A stretch of 64,000 bases of DNA from Actinoplanes lutulentus (lineage in GTDB: Bacteria; Actinomycetota; Actinomycetes; Mycobacteriales; Micromonosporaceae): the NCBI RefSeq assembly GCF_003259845.1, contig NZ_QLMJ01000016.1, positions 186,001-250,000 of the forward strand. Direction: 5' to 3'. Positions 7,896-16,418 of the stretch are shown here, piece after piece (the first letter of the stretch is position 1; every line of letters begins with the position of its first letter). The notes below the pieces were generated by a model that searched no databases, was not told where the DNA came from, and saw only the letters and a program-made list of their open reading frames with translations. Made by a program: the position numbers and the translations under genes.

Positions 7896-9464
7896 TCAGC
7901 CCGCAATAACCGCGTGCACCGACGAAACAGCGGCCGCGCCCTCGCCGACCGCGGTGGCCACCCGCTTCGTCGAGCCTGATCGCAAGTCGCCGACAGCGAA
8001 GACGGCCGGGGCGCTGGTCTGGTACGGCAGAGGTCCCGGGGTGGGTACGAACCCGTCCGGGTCCTTGTCGACACCGGTCAGCCAGTCGGAGACCGGGTCG
8101 GCGCCGATGAAGCAGAAGAGCGCCCGGCAATCGAGGCGTTCCCGGGCCGAGCGGGGCCGCTCCACCACGATCGACGTGAGCAACTCATCACCCGCCAGCT
8201 CGCACACCGCCGTCCCCACATGCAACCGAATCCCCGGATGCGCCCGGATCCGGTCGGTCAGATAGGACGACATCCGCGCACCCAGATCACTCCCCCGGAT
8301 GATCAGATCCACGAACGCACCCCGCGCCGCCAGCGACAACGCCGCCTGCCCCGCCGAATTCGCGCCGCCGACGACGGTGACCGGCTGGTTCTCGTACCCT
8401 CGGACGTCGAGCTCGCTGGCCGCGTACCGGATGCAACCGGAACTCTCGAAGCGCGACCAGCCGTCGATGTTCAGCCGGCGATAGCCGGCGCCGGTCGCGG
8501 CGATCACCGCGGCCGCCGGGATGCGCGAGCCGTCGGCCAGCAGCACCGCGGGCCGGCGCGGTTCGGCCAGGTCGAGGCCGGTGACCGCGCACGGCGCATA
8601 GATCCGCACGCCGAACTTCAGGGCCTGGACCATCGCGAGCCGGGCCAGGTCCTCGCCGCTGATGCCCTGCGGGAAGCCGAGGTAGTTCTCGATCCGGGCG
8701 CTCTTCGCGGCCTGCCCGCCGATGCCGGCGCGGTCCAGCAGCACGGTGTTCAGGCCTTCGGACGCGGCGTAGACGGCGGCGGCCAGCCCGGCCGGTCCGG
8801 CACCGACGACGACCAGGTCAGCCGGTGGGCCGCCGGTCCGGTAGGTGAGGCCGATCGCGTCGGCGACCGTTCCCGGGGTGGCGCGGCGCAGCACCGTGCC
8901 CCGGACCAGCGCGGCCGGCAGGTCACCGTCGCCGAGCCCGGCCGACCGCATCAGCGCGAGTCCCGGTGCGGAGGCGGCGTCCACCCACGAGTGCGGCAGC
9001 AGCAGCTGGCCAGCGTAGGTCCGCAGCGCCGCCGAGGCGGCGTCGCCGTCCCGGCCGATCATCTCCAGCGCGGCGCCGGCCGCGGTACGGATGACGTCAC
9101 GCCGCACCCGGAACGCCTCGATCAGCACGTCGGCGATGTCCACCTGCTCGGCCAGCGCCCGGCGCAGCGGGCCGTCCTCGATCCGGATCACCGTGCCCGG
9201 GGCGACGACCCGGGCGGTCAAATAGACGTTCTGGCCGGTCAGCAGGCTGAGCTCGCCGAGGAAGTCTCCCGGGACACCCTGGTAGATCACCACCGAGTCC
9301 AGGACGATGTCGACGCTCGCGGTCCCGAGCAGGAAGAAGTCGTAGGAGTCGTCGCCGGCCGCGAAGAGATCCTCACCGGCCACCACGGTCTCGGCCGTGC
9401 CGTAAACCGCCAGCCGCCGGAACTGGCCGGCGTCCAGCGAGGGCCCGCTCGGCGGCCTGCTCAT
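7896..9464 (-). CDS. Thioredoxin-reductase-like FAD protein with N-terminal cyclic-nucleotide-binding domain
   Basis: 522 residues. Residues ~10-130 resemble a cNMP-binding beta-roll (ETVVAGEDLFAAGDDSYDFF, VPGDFLGELSLLTGQ). Residues ~205-520 are a low-molecular-weight TrxR fold (VVVGAGPAGLAAAVYAASEG, GIGGQAAKSARIENYLGFP, VVGGANSAGQAALSLA, FAVGDLRSGSTKRV). The redox CxxC of true TrxR is replaced by SSGCIRYAAS, leaving a single Cys, so disulfide chemistry is unlikely. Similar cNMP-TrxR fusions occur in actinobacteria without known substrates. The ATG overlaps the stop of the upstream MFS gene (ATGA), indicating translational coupling. Confidence 0.85.
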   Translation of the reverse strand: MSRPPSGPSLDAGQFRRLAVYGTAETVVAGEDLFAAGDDSYDFFLLGTASVDIVLDSVVIYQGVPGDFLGELSLLTGQNVYLTARVVAPGTVIRIEDGPLRRALAEQVDIADVLIEAFRVRRDVIRTAAGAALEMIGRDGDAASAALRTYAGQLLLPHSWVDAASAPGLALMRSAGLGDGDLPAALVRGTVLRRATPGTVADAIGLTYRTGGPPADLVVVGAGPAGLAAAVYAASEGLNTVLLDRAGIGGQAAKSARIENYLGFPQGISGEDLARLAMVQALKFGVRIYAPCAVTGLDLAEPRRPAVLLADGSRIPAAAVIAATGAGYRRLNIDGWSRFESSGCIRYAASELDVRGYENQPVTVVGGANSAGQAALSLAARGAFVDLIIRGSDLGARMSSYLTDRIRAHPGIRLHVGTAVCELAGDELLTSIVVERPRSARERLDCRALFCFIGADPVSDWLTGVDKDPDGFVPTPGPLPYQTSAPAVFAVGDLRSGSTKRVATAVGEGAAAVSSVHAVIAG

Positions 9465-10687
9465 GCCCGCACCGGAACAGCACGGCGGGCGACCGTCACG
9501 ACGTACAGCAGAAGGCCCGCCGCGGTGAGCACGAATCCCGCCCAGACCGTGGACAGCGGGCCCCAGCCGGCGTCGATGGTGAACGCACCACCGATCGCGC
9601 CGAGCGAGTTCGCCAGGTTCAGCGCTGCCAGGTTGAGTGCGCCCATCAGCGTCGGCGCGTCCGGGGCGAAACCGGTCAGCCGGACCTGGATCGTGGGGAT
9701 CGCGTACATCATCGTGGCGCCGACGCCGAACAGGCACGGGAACAGCACGACCAGGTTCTCCCCGGCCACGCCGATCAGCACCAGCAGGACCAGGACGCCG
9801 GCGTACCCGTGAATCAGGCCCCGGTGCGGGTGCCGGTCGGCGACCCGGCCGCCGAGATAGTTGCCGGCGGCCATGCCGAGACCGAAAACGGCCAGCGCGA
9901 TCGGAATCAGCGCGGCGTCCCGGCCGGCCGCGTCGGTGACGAACGGGCCGATGAACGTGTAGACCGCGAAGATGCTGGAGATGCCGAGCGCCGCGACCGC
10001 GACCATCAGCCACACGCCACCGCGGCGCAGCGCGCTCAGCTCACCGGCGACCGAGCCGCCGCGCAGATCATCGGTCCGCGGCAGCCACGCTACCAACGCG
10101 AGTCCGGCGGCGACCCCGATCACCACGACCGTCCAGTACATCGCCCGCCAGCCCGCGTTCTGGCCGATGAACGTGCCGAGCGGCGAGCCGACGATGGTGG
10201 CCACGGTCAGCCCGCCCATCACTGTCGCGAACGCCTTGCCGCCGCGCCCCGGACCGTACACATAGGCCGCCACGACCGCGCCGGCGCCGAAGAACGCGCC
10301 CTGCACACAGCCCGCGACAAACCGGAAAACCACCAGCGACTCGATGCTGGGAGCCACCGCTGACAGGCCGTTTCCGGCCAGAAAGAGCACGATCAAACCC
10401 AGGAGCAGGGTACGCCGATTCACCCGAGCCGCGAGCAGAGTGATCGCCGGCGAGCCGATGACCACGCCGAACGCGTACGCGGTGATCGCATGAGTGGCGA
10501 CCGGCAGGGACACGCCGAGGTCGGCGGAGAACAGCTGGATGATGCCGTTGCTGCCGAACTCGCCGGTGCCGATCGCGAACGTGCCGAGCGCCAGGGCGAG
10601 CAGCGTCAGTCTCGGGTTCCGGATTCCGGTGGTGCGGTGCCGGCTCTCCTCGGCGGCGCACTGGGGTGCGTAGGCATGCTGATGCAT
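9461..10687 (-). CDS. MFS transporter, DHA1 (drug efflux) type
   Basis: 408 residues with 12 predicted helices. The start of the first helix FAIGTGEFGSNGIIQLFSADLGVS and the loop motif NRRTLLLG after helix 2 match the AraJ/chloramphenicol-efflux branch of the DHA1 family. A signature-like GSPLGTFIGQNAGWRAMYW lies at helix 5-6. It is probably a proton-coupled exporter of small hydrophobic compounds or sugars. It is the first gene of a two-gene operon with the cNMP-TrxR protein and diverges from the secreted hydrolase across a 122-bp gap. Confidence 0.88.
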   Translation of the reverse strand: MHQHAYAPQCAAEESRHRTTGIRNPRLTLLALALGTFAIGTGEFGSNGIIQLFSADLGVSLPVATHAITAYAFGVVIGSPAITLLAARVNRRTLLLGLIVLFLAGNGLSAVAPSIESLVVFRFVAGCVQGAFFGAGAVVAAYVYGPGRGGKAFATVMGGLTVATIVGSPLGTFIGQNAGWRAMYWTVVVIGVAAGLALVAWLPRTDDLRGGSVAGELSALRRGGVWLMVAVAALGISSIFAVYTFIGPFVTDAAGRDAALIPIALAVFGLGMAAGNYLGGRVADRHPHRGLIHGYAGVLVLLVLIGVAGENLVVLFPCLFGVGATMMYAIPTIQVRLTGFAPDAPTLMGALNLAALNLANSLGAIGGAFTIDAGWGPLSTVWAGFVLTAAGLLLYVVTVARRAVPVRA

Positions 10688-10809
10688 CCCCGGATCCTGC
10701 GGCCCGGCAGTGAACCGCTTCTTCCTTCGCTCGTGATCGCGGTCCAGTGGCCGTCCACAAGCGGCTCCTAGCGTCGGCGTCCGACAAGCCGACGAGGGGA
10801 TCTGAGGAA

Positions 10810-11613
10810 ATGTTGCGAGCCATCAAGACCACGGCGGCGTTCGCCGCTGTCGCCGCCATCGGCCTTTTCACCATGCCGGCCGCCGAGGCCGGTGGCCGGC
10901 CCGGACCGAAACCAACAATCGTGCTGGTGCACGGCGCGTTCGCGGACAGCAGCGGCTTCAACGCCGTCGCGAAACGGCTGCTCGCCGGCGGGTACCCGGT
11001 GGTGTCCGCGCCGAACCCGCTGCGCGGGCTCACCCACGACGCCACCCAGGTACGCGCGCTGCTGGACAGCATCAGCGGCCCGATCGTGCTGGTCGGGCAC
11101 TCGTACGGCGGTGCGGTGATCTCCACCGCGGCGACCGGGAACGCGAACGTGAAGGCCCTGGTCTACCTGGCCGCGTTCGTCCCGGAGACCGGGGAGTCCG
11201 CCGAGCAGCTGGCCGGCAAGTTCCCGGGCAGCACCGTCGGCACGTCGCTGAAGCCGGTGCCGCTGCCGGACGGCCAGGTCGACCTCTACATCAACCCGGC
11301 GGTGTTCCACCCCAACTTCGCCGGCGACCTGCCGGCCCGCGACGCCGCCCTGTACGCGATCGCCCAGCGCCCGGCGACCGGGGCGGCGCTCGGCGAACCG
11401 GCGTCGGCACCGCAGGCCTGGCACGACATCCCGAGCTACGACCTGATCTCCGGCGCCGACAGAATCATCCCGCCGGCCGCGCAGGAGTTCATGGCGAAGC
11501 GGGCCGGCGCGAAGATCCAGGTGGTGCGCGGGGCCTCGCATCTGGTCTTCGTTTCTCAGCCCGACACCACGGTGGCGTTCATCGAGCGGGCGGTGCGCGA
11601 GACCGCCCGCTGA
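10810..11613 (+). CDS. Secreted alpha/beta hydrolase
   Basis: 267 residues with a Sec signal peptide (MLRAIKTTAAFAAVAAIGLFTMPAAEA, cut near residue 27). The fold starts TIVLVHGAFADSSGF, with the nucleophile elbow VGHSYGGAV (Ser ~98), Asp in ISGADRIIPP and His in GASHLVFVSQP near the C terminus, so the catalytic triad is complete. It resembles the short EstC/salicylate-esterase-like hydrolases. The start was chosen at ATG 10810 (GAGGGG 10 bases upstream) rather than an earlier in-frame GTG, because it gives a clean signal peptide. Confidence 0.88.
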   Translation: MLRAIKTTAAFAAVAAIGLFTMPAAEAGGRPGPKPTIVLVHGAFADSSGFNAVAKRLLAGGYPVVSAPNPLRGLTHDATQVRALLDSISGPIVLVGHSYGGAVISTAATGNANVKALVYLAAFVPETGESAEQLAGKFPGSTVGTSLKPVPLPDGQVDLYINPAVFHPNFAGDLPARDAALYAIAQRPATGAALGEPASAPQAWHDIPSYDLISGADRIIPPAAQEFMAKRAGAKIQVVRGASHLVFVSQPDTTVAFIERAVRETAR

Positions 11614-11632
11614 CGAGGTGGGCGCGGCGGGC

Positions 11633-12568
11633 TCAGTCCCAGGCGAACGCTGCCTGCCGGGCATCGGAGCGGATGCGGTCCAGGTCGGCCGGGGTGAGGC
11701 CGGCCTGGGGTGCGGCCACTGCGTATTCGCCGGACAGGGTGATCGCCGACGTTCTCGGGTCGTCCGTCGACAGGGCCACCGGCACGCCCGCGTCCACCAG
11801 GCGTTTCACCGGGTGTTCGGCGTAACTCGGTGCGGTGCTGGTGTGCAGGTTGCTGGTCAGGCTCACTTCCAGGGGGATCCGGTGCGACGCCAGGTGGTCC
11901 AGCAGCGCCGGGTCCTCCACGGCACGCACACCGTGGCCGATGCGCTCGGCGCCCAGGTGCCGCACGGCGTCCCAGACACTGGCCGGGCCGGCCGCTTCAC
12001 CGGCGTGTGCGGTGATCCGCAACCCGGCGTCGCGGGCCTGCCGGAACGGGCCGGCGAACTCGGCGGCCGGCACACCCGCCTCATTACCGGCGATGTCGAC
12101 GCCACACAGGACGTTCTTCCTGCTCAGGAGGGTGCTCATTTGCGCGTACCCCTGCTCTGGCCCGAGATCGCGCAGGAGGATGCCGATGAGCCCGACCCGC
12201 ATCGGGGTGTCGCTCGCGGAGCGGGCGCCCTCGGCGACCGCGTCGATGACCGCCTCGGGCGCGAGGCCGGTCTCCTGGTTGATGAACCACGGGCTGAAGC
12301 GGATCTCCAGATAGTCGAGGCCGTCGTCCGCGGCGTCCTGCACGCACTCGCGGGCCGCGCGCACCCAGTCGTCGAGGCGCGGGAAGGCCGAGGGCGCCGC
12401 GTCGACCTTGTCGAGGTACGGCAGCAGGCCACCGAGCGGCCCCCGCGCGACCAGCAGGTCCTCGGGGTCGGCGGCGGAGGCGAGCGGATGACCGTCGCGG
12501 TGGGCGAGTTCCAGAGTGGTCGCCACCCGGAGGGTGCCCTCGAGGTGGCGGTGAAGATCGATGAGCAC
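11633..12568 (-). CDS. add: Adenosine deaminase
   Basis: 311 residues covering the whole metal-dependent ADA fold: zinc-binding IDLHRHLEGTLR at the N terminus, ITAHAGEAAG (His and catalytic Glu), RIGHGVRA, EVSLTSNLHT and LSTDDPRTSA with the metal-binding Asp. It hydrolyses adenosine or deoxyadenosine to inosine in purine salvage. The GTG at 12568 is preferred over upstream starts because AAGGA lies 6 bases before it and the HxH motif normally sits at the extreme N terminus. Length is slightly short for the family (about 330) but no motif is missing. It converges on the hydrolase and faces away from the TnpB remnant. Confidence 0.9.
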   Translation of the reverse strand: MLIDLHRHLEGTLRVATTLELAHRDGHPLASAADPEDLLVARGPLGGLLPYLDKVDAAPSAFPRLDDWVRAARECVQDAADDGLDYLEIRFSPWFINQETGLAPEAVIDAVAEGARSASDTPMRVGLIGILLRDLGPEQGYAQMSTLLSRKNVLCGVDIAGNEAGVPAAEFAGPFRQARDAGLRITAHAGEAAGPASVWDAVRHLGAERIGHGVRAVEDPALLDHLASHRIPLEVSLTSNLHTSTAPSYAEHPVKRLVDAGVPVALSTDDPRTSAITLSGEYAVAAPQAGLTPADLDRIRSDARQAAFAWD

Positions 12569-12648
12569 AGGTCGTCCTTGAGTATCGAGTAACAGAAGCG
12601 GTAAGAACAGTCTCGACTTCATGGTGGTCGCATGACACGCTGTCCAGT

Positions 12649-13690
12649 GTGCAGTTGCGGTATAACTACCGGATCTACCCGGACGCCAGCCAGCGCACCG
12701 CGCTGGCACAGGCATTCGGGTGCGCCAGGGTGGTTTTCAACGACGGGCTTCGCGCTCGGCAGGCCGCCCGAGAGCGCGGCGAGACATACATATCCGACGG
12801 CGCACTGTCGAAGCAGGTCATCACGCAGGCCAAGGCGACCGAGCAGCGATCATGGCTGGGCGAGGTATTTCGCGTCGTTCGTCGTGCAGACGACCGAGGA
12901 CGAGAAAATGCCCACGGTCGCATCTGAGGTCGGGATCGACCTGGGACTGACCCACTACGTGGTCCTCTCCGACGGCACGAAGGTGACTGCCCCGAAATTC
13001 CTGCGCCGGACAGCTCACAAGCTCAAACGGTTGCAGCAGAGCCTGTCTCGCAAGTCCCCAGGATCGAACCGGCGCAAGAAAGCCGTCATCAAAGTCGCCA
13101 AGGCCCATGCCAAGGTGGCCGATACCCGGCGGGACTGGCAGCACAAGCTCTCCACGACGATCATCCGCGACAACCAAGCGGTGTACGTCGAGGACCTGTG
13201 CATTGCCGGTCTTGGCCGCACCTGGCTGGCTAAGTCCGTGCACGATGCGGGCTGGGCCAGCTTCACCGCCATGCTGGAATACAAGGCGGCGCGTTACGGG
13301 CGCGTCTTTGCTCGGGTCGACCGGTTCCTTCCCTCCACCCGGATGTGCTCCGACTGCGGTCGTGTCGGCGACAAGATGGCACTGAACGTGCGGGCGTGGC
13401 AGTGTCCATGTGGTAGCCACCACGACCGGGACGTCAACGCCGCCAGAAATGTATTGGCCGCCGGGCAGGCGGACAACTCAAACGACCGCGGAGCGCAGGT
13501 AAGACCAGGACTCGTCCGGGCACCGCGCGATGAAACGGTAACCAGCCTCAGTGCCGTGCGGTCCACGCGCAGCAGCGAGGCAATCGCCGTCCCTCAGAAC
13601 GGCGAGGATGTCAATGGTAGAAATCCTTGCGGTACGAGTGATCACCGAACACGGACGTGCGACGCCGGGGGCGTAGGCAGCACGTCGTGA
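12649..13690 (+). pseudogene. tnpB: TnpB (IS200/IS605-type RNA-guided nuclease) with internal deletion and frameshift
   Basis: The start is typical of TnpB (GTG 12649; MQLRYNYRIYP, then ARVVFNDGLRAR and ITQAKATEQRSWLGEV). At about 12866 the sequence jumps to the later FASFVVQTTEDEK segment in another frame, so roughly 100 residues are missing. The rest reads in the second frame: RuvC-I GIDLGLTHYVVLSDG, RuvC-II VYVEDL, the zinc finger CSDCGRVG...CPCGSHH and RuvC-III DRDVNAARN. All three catalytic acidic residues are therefore retained but the N-terminal recognition part is broken. A GGCGAGGATGTCAA-like end near 13602-13615 resembles IS605-group right ends. No TnpA is present. Confidence 0.85.
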
Positions 13691-13698
13691 TCACGACG
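13683..13698. promoter_or_regulatory. 16-bp perfect palindrome upstream of the acyltransferase
   Basis: CGTCGTGATCACGACG is perfectly self-complementary and lies 49 bases before the ATG at 13748, where an operator would be expected. Confidence 0.45.
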
Positions 13699-13747
13699 CC
13701 ACGATAACATCGCCTGCCGCCTGGGCATCGAACACTGGGAGTGAGTC

Positions 13748-14404
13748 ATGGACCGCAACAGTTCCGCCGCCGCCGGAACGACCGATGCCGCCCGGATCTC
13801 GCCGGTCTATCGCGCGGTGATGGCGGCAGCGGTGCCGATCGTCCGCTGGTGGGGCCGCGTGGAGGTGGTCGGGGCGGAGAACGTGCCGACGCACGGCGCG
13901 ACGATCGTCCCGGCCAACCACGACAGCGCGTGGGACCCGGTGGTGATCGCGTGCGCGGTCCGCAAGCGCCGTCAGATCCAGGCTCTCGCGAAGGCGTCGC
14001 TGTGGAAGAACCCGGTGCTCGCGTGGGTTCTCGACGGGATGGGCCAGATCCCGGTCCGGCGCGGCCAGGCCGACATGGACGCGCTCGACGCCGCGGTGGA
14101 GTGCCTCAAATCCGGGGGCTGCCTCGGGATCTTCCCGGAGGGCACCCGATCGCAGGGCAAGCAGTTGCGCGCCCGCAGCGGCGCCGGACGCCTCGCCCAG
14201 GCGGTGCCGGAGGCCCGCATCGTCTGCGCGGCGGTCACCGGAACGGTCGACATCGCCCGTTTCCCCCGCCGCCCCCGCCTCACGGTGACGTTCTTCGAGC
14301 CGACGCCGGCCCCGGTGGGCGAGACCGCCCAGCAGCTGTCGGTACGCCTGACCGAGGAACTCCGCGCGGTGGCCCCGATCGCGACGGCGGGCCGACGCTC
14401 CTGA
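13748..14404 (+). CDS. 1-acyl-sn-glycerol-3-phosphate acyltransferase (PlsC family)
   Basis: 218 residues with the two hallmark motifs of glycerophospholipid acyltransferases: the catalytic NHDSAWD (NH-x4-D, ~residue 57) and the substrate-binding FPEGTRSQG (~134). KASLWKNPVLAWVLDGMGQIPV lies between them. It should transfer an acyl group to lysophosphatidate at the membrane, although actinobacteria have several paralogues with other acceptors. GGGAG lies 6 bases before the ATG. It is a single gene with its own upstream palindrome. Confidence 0.9.
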   Translation: MDRNSSAAAGTTDAARISPVYRAVMAAAVPIVRWWGRVEVVGAENVPTHGATIVPANHDSAWDPVVIACAVRKRRQIQALAKASLWKNPVLAWVLDGMGQIPVRRGQADMDALDAAVECLKSGGCLGIFPEGTRSQGKQLRARSGAGRLAQAVPEARIVCAAVTGTVDIARFPRRPRLTVTFFEPTPAPVGETAQQLSVRLTEELRAVAPIATAGRRS

Positions 14405-14407
14405 CCT

Positions 14408-14424
14408 CTCCGAAACTTTCGGAG
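14408..14424. promoter_or_regulatory. Operator-like palindrome CTCCGAAACTTTCGGAG
   Basis: A 17-bp perfect dyad whose core CGAAACTTTCG recurs at 18172. It lies between plsC and the GH43 gene. BxlR-type xylan regulators of Streptomyces bind 5'-CGAA-N-TTCG-3' dyads, and this core has the same CGAA/TTCG half-sites with a 3-bp centre. Confidence 0.5.
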
Positions 14425-14464
14425 TAGACCGCACCATCGGCGCGCCAGGTTTCGCTTTCTGCGC

Positions 14465-14473
14465 CGAAATTCG
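14465..14473. promoter_or_regulatory. CGAA-A-TTCG dyad upstream of the GH43 gene
   Basis: This exactly matches the CGAA-N-TTCG arrangement reported for BxlR-like repressors. It lies 188 bases before the GH43 start codon. Confidence 0.4.
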
Positions 14474-14572
14474 CTGACACCGAAGCCCAGTAAACGGCCG
14501 AGAGCTGGCCGGATGCTGGGTTTCGTGCTGACTGGATCAGGCTCGGCATTTCCGTATTGTTTCCGGAAGTTG

Positions 14573-14602
14573 TTGACAAGCCGGTGACCGGCACGCCACG
14601 AT
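14573..14602 (+). promoter_or_regulatory. Candidate promoter of the GH43 gene
   Basis: A perfect TTGACA -35 (14573-14578) is followed after 18 bases by CACGAT (14597-14602), a weak -10. TTCCGGAA (14561-14568) abuts the -35 and resembles elements in the other two promoters of this regulon. Confidence 0.45.
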
Positions 14603-14652
14603 CTTGCAGTGACGGACCTCGATGGCCGTCACCGGTCAGCGGAAGGTCTTTC

Positions 14653-16317
14653 ATGACGATCGCCAAGACCGCCGGTTCCACCGTCGTCCCCGTCCCCGGC
14701 GACGGCGGAACCGGCCAGCGCATGATCCAGAACCCGGTCCTGCCCGGGTTCCATCCGGACCCGTCGATCCTGCGGGTCGGATCCGAGTACTTCATCGCCA
14801 CCTCGACGTTCGAGTGGTACCCGGGAGTGCGACTGCACCGGTCGACCGACCTGGTCAGCTGGCAGCCGCTCGGCGGCGCGCTGACCGAACGGCGGCTGCT
14901 CGACCTCACCGGGACCGCCGATTCCTGCGGCATCTGGGCACCCAACCTTTCGTACGCCAATGGGCTGTTCCACCTGCTGTACACCGACGTGGCGACGTTC
15001 GCGGGCGGCTACTGGGATCCGCAGAACTACCTGGTCACCGCGCCGAGCGTGACCGGACCCTGGTCCGGCCCGGTGGTGCTGCACGGCCGTGGCTTCGACG
15101 CGTCGCTGTTCCACGACGAGGACGGCGCCACCTGGATGTTGTCGATGCGCGCCGACTGGCGTCCCGGCCGCAACCGGTTCGCCGGCATCGAGATCCAGCG
15201 CTACGACGCCGGCGTTCGCCGCCTCACCGGACCGGCCCATCTGATCTTCGAAGGCACCGGCGCGGGTCTGACCGAAGCACCCAACATCTATCGCAAGGAC
15301 GGCTGGTACTACCTGCTCACCGCCGAGGGTGGCACCAGCTGGACCCATCAGGTCACCGTGGCCCGGTCCCGGCACCTTCTCGGCGGGTACGAAGCGGACC
15401 CGGCCGGGCCGCTCCTGACCTCGTCCGGACGCCCGGATCTGGCTCTGCAGAAGGCCGGGCACGGCAGCCTCGTGCGGACCCCGGCCGGCGAGTGGTACCT
15501 GGCACACCTGGTCGCCCGCCCGTACGCGCCGTCCCGCCGGTGCGTGCTCGGACGCGAGACCGCCCTGCAGAAGGTGGACTGGGAGACCGGCGAATGGCCG
15601 CGTGTCCACGACGGTGTGCCGGCCGTGCACGTTGAAGCCCCTGCGGGCGACGCCGCACCGGCCCTGCCCACGCCTTCCGAGCAGGTCGACGACTTCGACG
15701 CGCCGGTGCTCGGCCCGGACTGGTCGACGCTGCGCCGGCCGGCCACGCCGGACTGGATCGACCTGTCGAGCCGCCCGTCGCACCTGAGGATCGTGGGCGG
15801 ACAGTCACCGATGGCCCGGCACCGGCCGAGCCTGGTGGCCCGCCGGGTGACGGCATCGCGGTGCGTCTTCGAGGCGACGTGTGAGTTCGAGCCCCGCGAT
15901 CATCTCCAGCTGGCGGGCGTCACGGCGTACTACAACACCCGCAACTGGTACTACCTGCACATGACCGCGGACGACGACGGCACACCGGTGCTCGGTCTGC
16001 TGCGGTGCGACAGCGGCCGTGTCACAGCGGTTCCGGGCACCCGTACACCGCTGGGCGGGACACGCCGGGTGGCGTTGCGGGTCCGGTTCGACGGCCCCGA
16101 GCTGACCTTCGCGTACCGGATCGGCCAGCACCCCTGGCACGAGCTCGGCACGACCTTCGACGCCACCACCCTGTCCGACGAGTACGCCGCCACGATGGCG
16201 CCCGGCGAGCCCGAGGCCTGGGGCTTCACCGGCGCCTTCGCCGGGCTCTGGGTGCAGGACCTGGGCGCGCAAGGCTGCCACGCCGACTTCGACCGGGCCG
16301 TCTACCGCACCGGCTGA
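14653..16317 (+). CDS. Glycoside hydrolase family 43, beta-xylosidase/arabinofuranosidase
   Basis: 554 residues without a signal peptide, so cytoplasmic. The five-bladed propeller (~25-345) carries the GH43 triad: Asp in PGFHPDPSI (~36), Asp in GRGFDASLFHDEDG and the acid Glu in GLTEAPNIYRKDGWYY. A beta-sandwich (DUF1349/GH43_C2-like, ~370-550) completes the XynB architecture. It should release xylose or arabinose from imported short oligosaccharides. The start is ATG 14653, with GGAAGG 6 bases upstream; an earlier in-frame ATG gives a non-homologous N terminus. It shares operator-like sites with the GH51 gene and ABC transporter that follow. Confidence 0.92.
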   Translation: MTIAKTAGSTVVPVPGDGGTGQRMIQNPVLPGFHPDPSILRVGSEYFIATSTFEWYPGVRLHRSTDLVSWQPLGGALTERRLLDLTGTADSCGIWAPNLSYANGLFHLLYTDVATFAGGYWDPQNYLVTAPSVTGPWSGPVVLHGRGFDASLFHDEDGATWMLSMRADWRPGRNRFAGIEIQRYDAGVRRLTGPAHLIFEGTGAGLTEAPNIYRKDGWYYLLTAEGGTSWTHQVTVARSRHLLGGYEADPAGPLLTSSGRPDLALQKAGHGSLVRTPAGEWYLAHLVARPYAPSRRCVLGRETALQKVDWETGEWPRVHDGVPAVHVEAPAGDAAPALPTPSEQVDDFDAPVLGPDWSTLRRPATPDWIDLSSRPSHLRIVGGQSPMARHRPSLVARRVTASRCVFEATCEFEPRDHLQLAGVTAYYNTRNWYYLHMTADDDGTPVLGLLRCDSGRVTAVPGTRTPLGGTRRVALRVRFDGPELTFAYRIGQHPWHELGTTFDATTLSDEYAATMAPGEPEAWGFTGAFAGLWVQDLGAQGCHADFDRAVYRTG

Positions 16318-16341
16318 CACACGGCTCGCCCTGACCTGTGG

Positions 16342-16378
16342 GCGACGGTCCGGGTCGATCGGCGGCCCGGATCGTCGC
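16342..16378. terminator. Bidirectional terminator hairpin between convergent genes
   Basis: GCGACGGTCCGGG (16342-16354) pairs with CCCGGATCGTCGC (16366-16378) with one G-T wobble and an 11-base loop. It lies exactly between the GH43 and GH51 stop codons. Confidence 0.65.
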
Positions 16379-16418
16379 TCACAGCCTCTCGCTCACAGCC
16401 TCTCGCTCACAGCGTGCC
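16377..16418. repeat. 14-bp tandem repeat across the abfA stop codon
   Basis: Two identical units GCTCACAGCCTCTC (16377-16390, 16391-16404) and a third, diverged unit (16405-16418) that contains the GH51 stop codon (16407-16409). The repeats extend from coding into 3' flanking sequence. Confidence 0.85.

Noticed and set aside
8220..9812. A 530-residue plus-strand frame
   Set aside because: It mirrors the TrxR-like and MFS genes, has no family signature, and its composition is typical of antisense frames.
9465..10013. N-terminal extension of the cNMP-TrxR frame up to 10013
   Set aside because: This part is the out-of-frame shadow of the MFS gene; the true ATG at 9464 overlaps the MFS stop.
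12632..12866. 5' part of the 12632 frame as the TnpB start
   Set aside because: The conserved TnpB N terminus is in the other frame from GTG 12649; only the part after ~12866 of this frame is TnpB-like.
14408..14424. Intrinsic terminator for plsC
   Set aside because: The dyad has no loop (central C only), and the core recurs in two other promoter regions, which fits an operator better.
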